Assembly: GCF_016735695.1 (NCBI RefSeq)
Contig: NZ_JAERQD010000032.1
Coordinates: 1 to 64,000, forward strand
Length of the DNA: 64,000 nt
From: Microvirga zambiensis WSM3693
Lineage (GTDB): Bacteria; Pseudomonadota; Alphaproteobacteria; Rhizobiales; Beijerinckiaceae
Direction of reading: 5' to 3'
The notes under the pieces are model-generated. The model was not told the DNA's origin, did no database searches, and saw only the letters and a program-made list of their open reading frames with translations. The position numbers and the translations under genes are program-made. Positions 7,712 through 16,943 of this stretch are shown piece by piece; the stretch's first letter is position 1, and every line of letters begins with the position of its first letter.

Positions 7712-7800
7712 GTCATGGCCGGACTTGTTGCGGCCACCCACGTCTTGAGAACCACAACGCTGCTTAAGACGTGGGTGCCCGGGACAAGCCCGGGCATGAC
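7712..7800. repeat. Dispersed palindrome, family F copy 3 (inverted)
   Basis: The same palindrome as copies 1 and 2 but with the two arms exchanged, so it is inverted relative to them. Together with copy 2 it brackets the LexA-box locus. Confidence 0.85.
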
Positions 7801-7815
7801 GGCGAGGGGGCGGGG

Positions 7816-7945
7816 ATGACGGCGCAGGGTGGGATGACGGCGAGGGGACGGGCATGATGGCGAGGGGACGGGGATGAGGGCAGAGGATGGGAATGACGGC
7901 GAGGGGACGGGGATGAGGGCAGAGGATGGGCATGACGGCGAGGGA
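7816..7945 (+). repeat. Purine-rich tandem repeats with a 39 bp unit
   Basis: Shorter units of about 20 bp (GATGACGGCGAGGGGACGGG and variants) lead into a 39 bp unit at 7873-7911, which repeats from 7912 with one change. The array looks like slippage-expanded repeat DNA and carries no coding signal. Confidence 0.75.
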
Positions 7946-8003
7946 AACGTCATCCCGGACGAAGCACAGCGAAGATCCAGGATCGCAAGACCGGAATGGC
8001 GCT

Positions 8004-8115
8004 GTCATCCCGGCGCAGGCCGGGATCCAGAACCGCCGACGCCGCAGAACCATGCGCGACGCGGATCGTCTCGTCCTGAGACGGCGTGGCTCCGGATCCC
8101 CGCCGCGGGGATGAC
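8004..8115. repeat. Intergenic inverted-repeat element
   Basis: It begins GTCATCCCGG...CCGGGATCC and ends GGATCCCCG...CGGGGATGAC, a REP-like palindrome of the GTCATCC type common in intergenic DNA of this order. Together with the F copies and tandem repeats it fills most of the 1.35 kb gap between the thioesterase and MarR genes. Confidence 0.65.
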
Positions 8116-8158
8116 AAGGTCGAGGTGCAGGCGCCTCATGATGAAGCTCGGGCCCGCT

Positions 8159-8593
8159 TCACGAAGGATAAGCCGCCTTCCGGAGTGCCCGCATCGCCAT
8201 GCGCGCCTCCTCGGCATCCGTGCCGTTGAGCCTTGCCTCGAGCCGCTCCTGCGCCTGCCGCCAAAGCGGGATCGCCGCGTCGAGGAGCGTCTGGCCGGCC
8301 GGCGTGAGCCTGTGTCGCAGGCCGCGTCCCTTTTCAGGGATTGGCTCGATCCAGCCGTTCTGGGTGAGGATCTTCAGGTTGCGCACCAGGGTCGTCCGCT
8401 CCAGGCCCAGCCGTTCGGCGAGGATCGTCTCGGACACCGTCGCGCCATGGCCGATCGCGCCGAGAATGCCGAATTGCGGCAGCTTCAGCCCGAGAGGCCG
8501 CAGGGCGGCCTCGTAGGCCCGGCTCAGGAGGCGGGCCGTCATGCGGGCATGGAGGGCAAAACAGGTTCGGCCGATGGCTTCGAGGTCGGTCAT
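8159..8593 (-). CDS. MarR family transcriptional regulator
   Basis: A 144-residue winged-helix repressor of the MarR family, which binds DNA as a dimer and is usually released by small phenolic or oxidising ligands. The DNA-binding part is seen at about residues 50-110 (ILGAIGHGATVSETILAERLGLERTTLVRNLKIL), with the wing at EKGRGLRHRLTPAG. N- and C-terminal helices provide the dimer interface. The target is not evident: the nearest divergent gene is groES, 370 bp away and with its own operator, and a long repeat region follows downstream. Confidence 0.88.
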   Translation of the reverse strand: MTDLEAIGRTCFALHARMTARLLSRAYEAALRPLGLKLPQFGILGAIGHGATVSETILAERLGLERTTLVRNLKILTQNGWIEPIPEKGRGLRHRLTPAGQTLLDAAIPLWRQAQERLEARLNGTDAEEARMAMRALRKAAYPS

Positions 8594-8632
8594 GTAACGA
8601 TCATGACCCGCCCTTAGGAGGCGTCAAGGCCA

Positions 8633-8812
8633 GAGCATCGGACCCAAAAGAGGACCCACTTTTGGGATCCAATCCGATGATCCCTTCTCTTGGCTGGCGC
8701 ATCGTTCGGAGCGGACCCAGCGGGCCGCGCAAGCGTAAACCGGGTCCACTTTTCACTGGCGTGGTCCTTCGGGTCGCTGACGCGGCCCTCTGGGTCCGCA
8801 CGATGCGCTAGG
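8633..8812. repeat. Dispersed repeat, family B copy 1
   Basis: The left part is a palindrome (GCATCGGACCCAAAAG...CTTTTGGGATCCAATCCGATG). The right part is a second palindromic block (GGGTCCACTTTTC...GGCCCTCTGGGTCCGCACGATGCGC). Related copies lie at 30304-30438 and 48607-48694, with a fragment near 46865-46905. It fills the space between the marR gene and the groESL promoter. Confidence 0.75.
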
Positions 8813-8840
8813 AAACCGCGCTGACGATGAGGCAGGCGTC

Positions 8841-8869
8841 TTGACTCGCTCCGCGGCTATGACTATCTC
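8841..8869 (+). promoter_or_regulatory. groESL housekeeping promoter
   Basis: TTGACT (8841-8846), a 17 bp spacer and TATCTC (8864-8869) form a good sigma70-type promoter. The predicted start near 8876 places the CIRCE operator directly at the start of the transcript. Confidence 0.7.
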
Positions 8870-8879
8870 GCGGCCAGCG

Positions 8880-8906
8880 TTAGCACTCGTCATCGCACAG
8901 TGCTAA
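8880..8906 (+). promoter_or_regulatory. CIRCE operator (HrcA binding site)
   Basis: TTAGCACTC, 9 spacer bases, then CAGTGCTAA match the CIRCE inverted repeat (TTAGCACTC-N9-GAGTGCTAA) with one changed base in the right arm. CIRCE binds the heat-shock repressor HrcA, so groESL is predicted to be under HrcA control. Confidence 0.9.
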
Positions 8907-8966
8907 CAGCCGCAAAGACCTGGATACGGCCAGAGGGGCCGTGCCAATAGTCAAAGGGGAAGTTCC

Positions 8967-9254
8967 ATGAAGTTCCGTCCGCTGCACGACCGCGTCGTCG
9001 TCCGCCGCATCGAGGCCGAAGAGAAGACGGCCGGCGGCATCATTATCCCGGACACCGCCAAGGAAAAGCCGCAAGAGGGCGAAGTCGTCGCCGTCGGCCC
9101 CGGCGCCCGTGACGAGAACGGCAAGATTGCCGCCCTCGACGTGAAGGCCGGCGACCGCGTCCTGTTCGGCAAGTGGTCCGGCACCGAGGTGCGTATCGAC
9201 GGTCAGGATCTCCTGATCATGAAGGAATCCGACATCATGGGCATCGTCGGCTGA
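8967..9254 (+). CDS. groES: Co-chaperonin GroES
   Basis: The 95-residue Hsp10 lid of the cytosolic GroEL chaperonin; it caps the folding chamber in an ATP-dependent cycle. The sequence opens with the family-typical [35 protein letters not shown], contains the mobile-loop glycine motif, and ends IMGIVG. GGGGAAG precedes the ATG. It is the first gene of the groESL operon: promoter and CIRCE lie upstream and groEL follows after 58 bp. Confidence 0.98.
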   Translation: MKFRPLHDRVVVRRIEAEEKTAGGIIIPDTAKEKPQEGEVVAVGPGARDENGKIAALDVKAGDRVLFGKWSGTEVRIDGQDLLIMKESDIMGIVG

Positions 9255-9309
9255 TCAGCCTTCGAGAAAAGCCCTCATCCCACGATTTTCAATTTAACTG
9301 GAGGCATAG

Positions 9310-10959
<1,650 letters not shown>

Positions 10960-10988
10960 GAAGTCCAAAAAGCCTGAAAGTTAAGGGA

Positions 10989-11014
10989 AGCCCCGGAGAA
11001 ATCCGGGGCTTTCT
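10989..11014 (+). terminator. groESL terminator
   Basis: AGCCCCGGA and TCCGGGGCT form a perfect 9 bp stem with a 4 nt loop, followed by TTCTCGTT. It lies 30 nt past the groEL stop. Confidence 0.85.
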
Positions 11015-11117
11015 CGTTGCAGTCGCGGGAAGGCTCCCCTGCATAGAAAACAATCCGCCGCGATAGGCGTTCATGTGTATACGGCTAAGAATCATGCCGC
11101 TAAGCGAGGATTGGACC

Positions 11118-11660
11118 GTGACAGCAGGGCGATCATTCTTGTCGATGGGGCGGCGGATCCTGCCGCGCGCTTTCCTGGTTGCACAGCTTGCCCTCTCCGG
11201 TCTCGCGCTGACCGCGGCGACTGCCTATGCCGCCTCCGAACCCCGGCCGAGCTCGGCCTCGATCCGCACGCCGGATTTCGACGAGAGCGTGCAATGGTAC
11301 CGGGACAATCTCGGCTTCCGATTGATCGGCAGCCAGAACCTCGTTCCCGGACGGCGGGCGATCCTGGAGCGCAGCGGCTTCCTTCTGGAGATCAACGAGA
11401 CCGATCACGTCCTGCAGCCCGAACCCGACAGCACCGCCGCCGTCCAGCCGACGCGGGCGCCGGTCGTGAGCATCATCGTGCCCGACGTGGACCGGGAGGT
11501 GGCCCGCCTGCGCCGTGCCGGTGTCGACATCCTCCAACTGCCGGAGGATGAGCTCGACGGCACCTACAGGACGGCCCAGATCCAGGACAACGGGCGCCAT
11601 CGGATCGAGCTGCGCGAGCCGCTCGATCCCCAGGCCGGCTTCAACTCCGGCGGACGGTGA
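11118..11660 (+). CDS. Exported VOC (glyoxalase-like) family protein
   Basis: A 180-residue protein with one vicinal-oxygen-chelate domain. Residues 1-38 form a signal sequence ending TAYA, so it acts outside the cytoplasm, which is uncommon for this superfamily. The VOC motif is visible in RTPDFDESVQWYRDNLGFRLIG and the closing IQDNGRHRIELREP. The reaction is unknown, and the metal-ligand pattern of glyoxalase I is not fully evident. I prefer a GTG start because GAGG lies 8 nt before it; an ATG 24 nt upstream is the alternative. It precedes the COG4315 gene by about 90 bp. Confidence 0.75.
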   Translation: MTAGRSFLSMGRRILPRAFLVAQLALSGLALTAATAYAASEPRPSSASIRTPDFDESVQWYRDNLGFRLIGSQNLVPGRRAILERSGFLLEINETDHVLQPEPDSTAAVQPTRAPVVSIIVPDVDREVARLRRAGVDILQLPEDELDGTYRTAQIQDNGRHRIELREPLDPQAGFNSGGR

Positions 11661-11752
11661 GGCTGCGAAACAATTCTCAAGCCTGCGGGAATAGGAGGCT
11701 TCGCAGCGTGTCTTCTTGGGTGTGGTCACAAACGGCCTTAGGAGGATACCCC

Positions 11753-12139
11753 ATGAAAGAATTGCTGCGCCCCGCCATCCTGGCTGGAGCCCTCGTTGCC
11801 GCCTCTGTCGCATTCGCCCAAGGAATGGCGCCTGCCAAGGTGGCGGACACGAGCAAGGGCAAGGCTCTCGTCGACGCCAAAGGCATGACGCTCTACACCT
11901 TCGATCGCGATGCGGGCGGCAAGTCGGCCTGCAACGGCCAATGCGCCGCGAACTGGCCCCCGCTGATGGTGGCAGCCGGCGCTGCCGCCTCCGGCGACTG
12001 GACCGTGGTCACCCGCGACGACGGCTCCAAGCAATGGGCCTACAAGGGCAAGCCGCTCTATCTCTGGGTCAAGGATACCAAGCCGGGCGAGGTCACGGGC
12101 GACGGCGTCAACAACGTCTGGCATATCGCGGCCCCGTAA
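11753..12139 (+). CDS. COG4315-type secreted repeat protein
   Basis: A 128-residue exported protein of the COG4315 family (Pfam 'secreted repeat of unknown function'). After a signal peptide (residues 1-22, SVAFAQ) come two copies of the family unit: MTLYTFDRDAGGKSACNGQC followed by AANWPPL, and KPLYLWVKDTKPGEVTGDGV. The two Cys probably pair in the periplasm. Related proteins are often found beside ECF sigma or redox genes, but the function is unknown. GGAGG lies 7 nt upstream of the ATG. The ECF sigma gene starts 56 bp downstream, suggesting co-regulation. Confidence 0.85.
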   Translation: MKELLRPAILAGALVAASVAFAQGMAPAKVADTSKGKALVDAKGMTLYTFDRDAGGKSACNGQCAANWPPLMVAAGAAASGDWTVVTRDDGSKQWAYKGKPLYLWVKDTKPGEVTGDGVNNVWHIAAP

Positions 12140-12195
12140 ATCTTGCATCGGTCTGCCGCCGGGCGTTGAATGATACGGGAAACCGAGGACTGACC

Positions 12196-12702
12196 TTGGA
12201 CGAGATCGCCTCCCTCCTCGAACCGCAGATTCCGGCGTTGAGACGTTATGCCTGGGCGCTGCTGCGGGATGACGAGGGGGCCGACGATCTCGTCCAGGAC
12301 ACACTGGAACGGGCTATCGGCCGCTGGAGCCAGCGTCGCGACGGGGATTTGCGGGCCTGGCTCTTCGCCATCCAGCGCAACCTGTTTCTCAATGGCCTGC
12401 GCCAGCGCCGGTCGCGCGGCGCCCATGTGGGAGACGAGGCCCTGAACGATCTGCCGGCGCCCGGCACCAGCCCGGAAAATCATGCCAGCCTGCATGACAT
12501 CCTCGTGGGCCTCGACGCCCTGCCGGAAGAGCAGCGTTCGATCCTGCTTCTCGTCGGGGTGGAGGACCTGTCCTACGAGCAGGCCGCCAAAGTGCTGGAC
12601 GTTCCCATCGGCACCGTGATGTCGCGCCTGAGCCGGGCGCGGGCGCGTTTGAGGGATTTCATGGATAACGGGCGTAGCGCCGTCTTGAGGAGAGTGAAGT
12701 GA
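12196..12702 (+). CDS. ECF-type RNA polymerase sigma factor
   Basis: A 168-residue group IV sigma factor that redirects RNA polymerase to a stress regulon. Region 2 is seen at about residues 15-75 (RRYAWALLRDDEGADDLVQD, then LRAWLFAIQRNLFLN). Region 4 is seen at about 110-155 (LPEEQRSILLLVGVEDLSYE, VPIGTVMSRLSRARARLR). The start is a TTG with GAGGA 7 nt upstream. A longer open frame exists upstream, but it overlaps the COG4315 gene. Its last 4 bases overlap the GTG of the anti-sigma gene, a coupling typical of sigma/anti-sigma pairs. Confidence 0.9.
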   Translation: MDEIASLLEPQIPALRRYAWALLRDDEGADDLVQDTLERAIGRWSQRRDGDLRAWLFAIQRNLFLNGLRQRRSRGAHVGDEALNDLPAPGTSPENHASLHDILVGLDALPEEQRSILLLVGVEDLSYEQAAKVLDVPIGTVMSRLSRARARLRDFMDNGRSAVLRRVK

Positions 12703-13508
12703 CGGGCGAGCGACCCATCGGAGAGGACGATCTGCAGGCCTTCGTCGACGGCCGGCTTCCGTCCGCCCGGTTCGAGGCGATCAAGCTCTATCTGGCCGAT
12801 CAGCCGGCCCTTGCCGAGCAGGTGAGCCGCGAGATCGAACAGCGCGACGCCCTGCGCGCAAGGCTGGCCTTCAAGGCGCAGGAACCCGTTCCCTCGCGCC
12901 TGCGCGTCGCCAACATTCTCGCGTCCCGGCGCCGTTCGTCCATCTTCCGTCCTGCCGCCATTGCGGCAGCCGTCGCCTGGCTCGCGATCGGCGGCGTTCT
13001 GGGCGGATTCGGGGGCGTATGGTGGGCGTCGCGGTCACGCGGGCAGGACGAGATCGCCGATGCCGCCGGCAGCGCGATCGCCGCCCACCGCATCTATGTG
13101 AGCGAGCGCCTGCATCCGGTCGAAGTGCCCGCCGATCAGGAAGCGCATCTCGTGCAATGGCTGTCGCGCCGGGTCGGCAAGCCGCTCTTCGCGCCGAACC
13201 TGAACGCTCAGGGCTATCGTCTCATCGGCGGGCGTCTCCTGCCCGCGGGCAACGAGCCGGCCGCGCTCTTCATGTACGAGGATGCCGGCGGCGGCCGCCT
13301 GACGCTTTATGCGCGCTCGGACGGGGGCGAGGAGCGGACTGCGTTCCGCTTCGAAACGCAGGAGGGCGTCTCCGCCTTCTCCTGGATCGAGAAAGGCCTG
13401 TCCTATGTGGTCTCGGCGAGGGTGGACCGCGCGCAGCTCCTTCCCATCGCCGAGACGATCTACAAGCAGTTCGAGGCTACGAGCGACCCCGCGAAGAGCC
13501 GCTCGTAG
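12699..13508 (+). CDS. Membrane anti-sigma factor
   Basis: A 269-residue single-pass inner-membrane protein, predicted to hold the preceding ECF sigma factor inactive. The cytosolic N-terminal part (residues 1-80) has the family pattern IGEDDLQAFVDGRLPSARF. A transmembrane helix spans about 86-110, and the remaining 160 residues are periplasmic. That outer domain probably senses the stress; it has no Cys or zinc motif. The GTG start overlaps the sigma stop by 4 nt. It ends 3 bp from the stop of the convergent aldo/keto reductase gene. Confidence 0.87.
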   Translation: MTGERPIGEDDLQAFVDGRLPSARFEAIKLYLADQPALAEQVSREIEQRDALRARLAFKAQEPVPSRLRVANILASRRRSSIFRPAAIAAAVAWLAIGGVLGGFGGVWWASRSRGQDEIADAAGSAIAAHRIYVSERLHPVEVPADQEAHLVQWLSRRVGKPLFAPNLNAQGYRLIGGRLLPAGNEPAALFMYEDAGGGRLTLYARSDGGEERTAFRFETQEGVSAFSWIEKGLSYVVSARVDRAQLLPIAETIYKQFEATSDPAKSRS

Positions 13509-13511
13509 CGG

Positions 13512-14339
13512 TCAGGCGAAAACGGCAGGGTTGGGACCGACGCGGCCGTCCGCATCGTCGAGGCGCTCGATCACGCTCATGTCCTCCGCATCGAGCTTGA
13601 ATCCGAACAAGTCGAGATTCTCGCGGATGCGCGCCGGCGTCACCGATTTCGGAATCGCGATCAGGCCCTGATCCAGATGCCAGCGGAGGATGACCTGCGC
13701 CGGCGTCCTGCCGTGCTTGCGCGCGATGGCTGCGAGCGCCTCATTGTCGAACAGCGTGCCCTGTCCGAGCGGGCTCCAGGATTCGGTCGCAATGCCGTTC
13801 GCCTTGTGGAAGGCCCGCAACTCCTTCTGCTGGAATCCGGGATGAAGCTCGATCTGGTTGACGGAGGGCGTCACGCCGGTCTCGTCGATCAGGCGCTGCA
13901 GATTCTGCACCATGAAGTTGGAGACGCCGATGGATTTCGCACGTCCCTCTTCCTTCAGCTTGATCAGAGCGCGCCAGGTGTCGCGATAGGCCTCGCTGCC
14001 GGCGACGGGCCAATGGATGAGGTAGAGATCGACATTGTCGAGCTTGAGGCGGGCAAGGCTCTCGTCGAAGGCGCGCAGCGTCTCGTCGTAGCCGTGGCGG
14101 TCGTTCCAGACCTTGGTGGTGATGAAAAGCTCGTCGCGGGAGACGGGCGCTGCCGCGATGGCCTCTCCGACGCCCTCCTCGTTGCCGTAGATGGAGGCCG
14201 TGTCGATGGAGCGGTAGCCCGCCTTGATCGCTTCGCCCACGGCACTGGCGGCTTCGTCGTTGGAAACCCGCCAGACGCCGTAGCCCAGTTGCGGCATCGC
14301 GTTGCCGTCGTTCAGGCGGATCGTGGGAATGGTCGACAT
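13512..14339 (-). CDS. Aldo/keto reductase
   Basis: A 275-residue NADPH-dependent (beta/alpha)8 oxidoreductase of the AKR5-like (2,5-diketo-D-gluconate reductase-like) group. The catalytic tetrad is visible: Asp and Tyr in RSIDTASIYGNE, Lys in ITTKVWND and His in LIHWP. The phosphate-binding end is IPKSVTPARIRENLDLF. Substrates of this group are small aldehydes and ketones, and the natural one is unknown. The start is MSTIPTIRL because GGAG lies 7 nt before it; an ATG four codons upstream is possible. Divergent from the flavodoxin-like gene. Confidence 0.92.
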   Translation of the reverse strand: MSTIPTIRLNDGNAMPQLGYGVWRVSNDEAASAVGEAIKAGYRSIDTASIYGNEEGVGEAIAAAPVSRDELFITTKVWNDRHGYDETLRAFDESLARLKLDNVDLYLIHWPVAGSEAYRDTWRALIKLKEEGRAKSIGVSNFMVQNLQRLIDETGVTPSVNQIELHPGFQQKELRAFHKANGIATESWSPLGQGTLFDNEALAAIARKHGRTPAQVILRWHLDQGLIAIPKSVTPARIRENLDLFGFKLDAEDMSVIERLDDADGRVGPNPAVFA

Positions 14340-14489
14340 AGGCTGCTCCATAGGAAGTTGCGGCAGGGCGGCCGCGCTGAGGCGGGATAAGCACATAATG
14401 ATCGGAGCCGGCCCGTGCCATGCCGGAACCGGCATGGCGACCCTGCGTTGCAAGCTGAACGGCCGGCCACTCTCACATAGGAGCTCTTC

Positions 14490-15569
14490 TTGCACATTCC
14501 AGACGCGCGGAAGGGCACGCCCGACCCGACTCTTGACGAAGGTGAGTTCCGGAAGCGGTTTCTGCAGCAATTCCAGGATCCGGCCTTTGAGGCGCTCGGT
14601 GGTGAGCTCGAGCGCATCGCCAATGCTGCCTGGGATGCCTACAGCCATCATCGCAAGAGCCCGAAGACCCGCAAGGCCGGCCCGGGCTTCGCCGATCCCG
14701 ACTACGATCTCGCCGTCGACTGGATCGCCGCGAGAGAGGCGATCGACCATGCGCAGAAGCGGCACGAGGATGCGGGCGGTCCTTCCCGCTTCCTCCTGAT
14801 CTCGGCCTCGTCGCGCAGCGAGCACACCTGCCCCGGCGAGATGTCCAAGAGCTATCGCATCGTTGAAATTGCCCAGCAGGTTCTCGGCAGTGCGGAGAAC
14901 ACGCAGGTCGAGGTGCTCGAACTCAGCCGGCTCGCCGCGGAGTACGGGCGCCACATCCATCCCTGCAAGGCGTGCTTCTCGACCGCGGCGGCTTTGTGCC
15001 ATTGGCCGTGCTCCTGCTATCCGAACTATTCGCTCGGGCAGACGAATGACTGGATGAACGAGATCTATCCGAGCTGGGTCGCGGCGCATGGCGTCATGAT
15101 CGTCACGCCGGTGAACTGGTATCAGGTCACGTCGCCCCTGAAACTGATGATGGACCGGCTCGTCTGCGCGGATGGCGGCAACCCCGACCCGACTTCGACG
15201 CAGGGCAAGAAGACCGATATCGCCAAGAGGCTGGAGCTCGAGGGCTGGGATTACCCGAAGCACCTCGCCGGCCGGCTGTTCTCCGTCGTCGTGCACGGCG
15301 ATACGGAGGGCGCGGAGAGCGTTCGTCGCAGCCTGTCCGATTGGCTGCGCTCCATGGATCTCGTGCCGGCCGGAACCGCCGCCGAAATCGATCGCTATAT
15401 CGGCTACTGGAAGCCTTATGCCACGAGCCATGAGGAGCTCGATCAGGATCGGGCCATTCAGGACGAAGTGCGCAATGCCGCCTGGACGCTGCTTGAGGCG
15501 GTGAAGGCGAAGCGGGCTGGAAAGCTTGTGACGGCCGGCGAGAATCTGAAGGAGCCGCGGCAGAAATGA
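14490..15569 (+). CDS. Flavodoxin-like NAD(P)H-dependent FMN oxidoreductase
   Basis: A 359-residue soluble protein. The C-terminal two thirds has a flavodoxin-like fold of the NADPH-dependent FMN reductase / iron-sulfur flavoprotein group. A phosphate-binding segment (LLISASSRSEHTCPGEMSKS) is followed by a Cys-rich stretch HPCKACFSTAAALCHWPCSC. The Cys cluster resembles the compact FeS site of iron-sulfur flavoproteins, but the exact spacing is not canonical, so a bound cluster is inference. The N-terminal 90 residues are helical and specific to this family. The TTG start has AGGAG 6 nt upstream. Confidence 0.72.
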   Translation: MHIPDARKGTPDPTLDEGEFRKRFLQQFQDPAFEALGGELERIANAAWDAYSHHRKSPKTRKAGPGFADPDYDLAVDWIAAREAIDHAQKRHEDAGGPSRFLLISASSRSEHTCPGEMSKSYRIVEIAQQVLGSAENTQVEVLELSRLAAEYGRHIHPCKACFSTAAALCHWPCSCYPNYSLGQTNDWMNEIYPSWVAAHGVMIVTPVNWYQVTSPLKLMMDRLVCADGGNPDPTSTQGKKTDIAKRLELEGWDYPKHLAGRLFSVVVHGDTEGAESVRRSLSDWLRSMDLVPAGTAAEIDRYIGYWKPYATSHEELDQDRAIQDEVRNAAWTLLEAVKAKRAGKLVTAGENLKEPRQK

Positions 15570-15570
15570 C

Positions 15571-15595
15571 GAGGCCGGGCTTATGGCCCGGCCTC
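15571..15595. terminator. Hairpin between convergent genes
   Basis: GAGGCCGGGC and GCCCGGCCTC form a perfect 10 bp stem directly after the flavodoxin-like gene's stop and 23 bp from the stop of the convergent binding-protein gene. There is no T run, so Rho-independent strength is uncertain. Confidence 0.55.
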
Positions 15596-15617
15596 GCTCA
15601 AGGCGTTTCGAGTTTGC

Positions 15618-16646
15618 CTATTTCGGCGCAGACTTGATCTCGGCGTCCCACTTCTTGAGCAGTCGCGTACGCTCGGCGACGGAGCCGTATTTGGCTGTGT
15701 CGTAGTTGATCAGCTTCATCTCGGACAGCTTCGGCGCATCGGGCGAGACGGGCGCACTCTTGTTCGATGCGATCGAGTAGATCTTCAGATCGGCGCCGAC
15801 GAGTTTCTGAGCGTCGGACGAGAGCGCCCAATCCACGAATTTCTGCGCCGTCTCCGTGTTCCTGCCGCCCTTCACGACCGAGATCGAGCCCGTTTCGTAG
15901 CCGGTGCCTTCGCAGGGCGCGAGGGTTTTGACCGGCGCGCCGTCGGCGATCATCGTCACCATGTCGTGCATGAAGGCGATGGCGATGCCGGTTTCGCCGA
16001 GCGCTACCGCCTTGACGGGAGCGGCGCCCGACTTGGTGTACTGATTGACGTTCCTGTGCAGGCTCTTCATGTAGTCGAAGGCCTTGTCCTCGCCCATCAG
16101 CTGGACGAGCGAGGCCAGGAACACATAGGCCGTGCCGGACGAGTTCGGATCGGAGACCTGCACCTCGTCGCGGTATTTCGGATCGAGAAGATCGGCCCAG
16201 CATTTCGGCTCGGGCAGTCCGCGGCTCTCTAGCACCTTTGTGTTGTAGCCGATGCCGAGCGCGCCGAGATAGGTGCCCGTCGCGCGGTAGTTCGCCTGCT
16301 CGGCGAAGCGCTGCACCCAGTCGTGCAACTCCGGGAGCTTGGGCGACTTGTATTCCACCGTCAGCCCTTCTTCGGCCGCCTGGATGTGGGAATCGCCCGG
16401 TCCGCCCCACCACACATCGGCGCGCGGATTGGCGGCTTCCGCCCGGATCTGCGCCAGGGTCTCGCCGGTGCTCTTGCGCACCATCGTCGCCTTGGCGCCG
16501 GTCGCCTTTTCGAAGGCGGCGACGCCGACGCGGCACTGTTCCTCGAGAATGGAGCAGTAGATGGTGATCGGCGCCTGGGCCTGCGCCGCGAACGGCGCGG
16601 CGCAAACAGCCGCCGTCAGGGCAAGGCCCATCCATGAGAGTCGCAT
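15618..16646 (-). CDS. Iron(III)-type ABC transporter substrate-binding protein
   Basis: A 342-residue periplasmic binding protein of the FutA/AfuA (COG1840) class, which deliver ferric iron, or in some relatives phosphonates or sugar phosphates, to an ABC importer. Residues 1-24 are a signal peptide (AAPFAAQAQA). Family landmarks are ITIYCSILEEQ at the mature start, ADVWWGGPGDSHIQAAEEGL and LGALGIGYNTKVL. The tyrosines that bind iron in FbpA are not all evident, so iron as ligand is only probable. AGGAGG lies upstream of the ATG. No permease or ATPase gene is adjacent, so it is an orphan here. Confidence 0.82.
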   Translation of the reverse strand: MRLSWMGLALTAAVCAAPFAAQAQAPITIYCSILEEQCRVGVAAFEKATGAKATMVRKSTGETLAQIRAEAANPRADVWWGGPGDSHIQAAEEGLTVEYKSPKLPELHDWVQRFAEQANYRATGTYLGALGIGYNTKVLESRGLPEPKCWADLLDPKYRDEVQVSDPNSSGTAYVFLASLVQLMGEDKAFDYMKSLHRNVNQYTKSGAAPVKAVALGETGIAIAFMHDMVTMIADGAPVKTLAPCEGTGYETGSISVVKGGRNTETAQKFVDWALSSDAQKLVGADLKIYSIASNKSAPVSPDAPKLSEMKLINYDTAKYGSVAERTRLLKKWDAEIKSAPK

Positions 16647-16756
16647 GAGGTTTCCTCCTCGAGGTCGGCATTCATCTGCCGCCTCTTGTCGCTTCGAGAC
16701 ATGCGATGGGAAACTTAGCCGGCTTCTTTGTCAAGGTGCACGCCGATTGCGCAATG

Positions 16757-16783
16757 AAAAAGGCCGGGCATGGGCCCGGCCTT
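16757..16783 (-). terminator. Terminator of the metNIQ operon
   Basis: On the minus strand a GGCCGGGCCC...GCCCGGCC-type stem is followed by TTTTTC. It lies about 160 bp past the metQ stop, with repeat C1 in between. Confidence 0.75.
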
Positions 16784-16805
16784 GAAGTCTGCCTTAAAAC
16801 TCTTC

Positions 16806-16911
16806 CTCATCCTGAGGAGCGGCGAAGCCGCGTCTCGAAGGAGGGTCCAGTAGACACTGGAGACGCCCTCGTCCTTCGAGACGGACCTGACGGTCCTCCT
16901 CAGGATGAGGG
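16806..16911. repeat. Dispersed palindromic repeat, family C copy 1
   Basis: The left end CTCATCCTGAGGAG is mirrored by CTCCTCAGGATGAG at the right end, with inner GTCTCGAAGGA / TCCTTCGAGAC arms. It sits in the metQ 3' region between stop and terminator. Copy 2, at 58632-58722 plus 58999-59012, is interrupted by an insertion. Confidence 0.85.
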
Positions 16912-16943
16912 CTTCCTGTCGAGCCAGCGGGAACCGCCGGCTC

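Noticed and set aside
6807-8158. CRISPR array, because of several similar spaced repeats
   Set aside because: The repeats are long palindromes at irregular spacing in both orientations. There are no uniform spacers and no cas genes.
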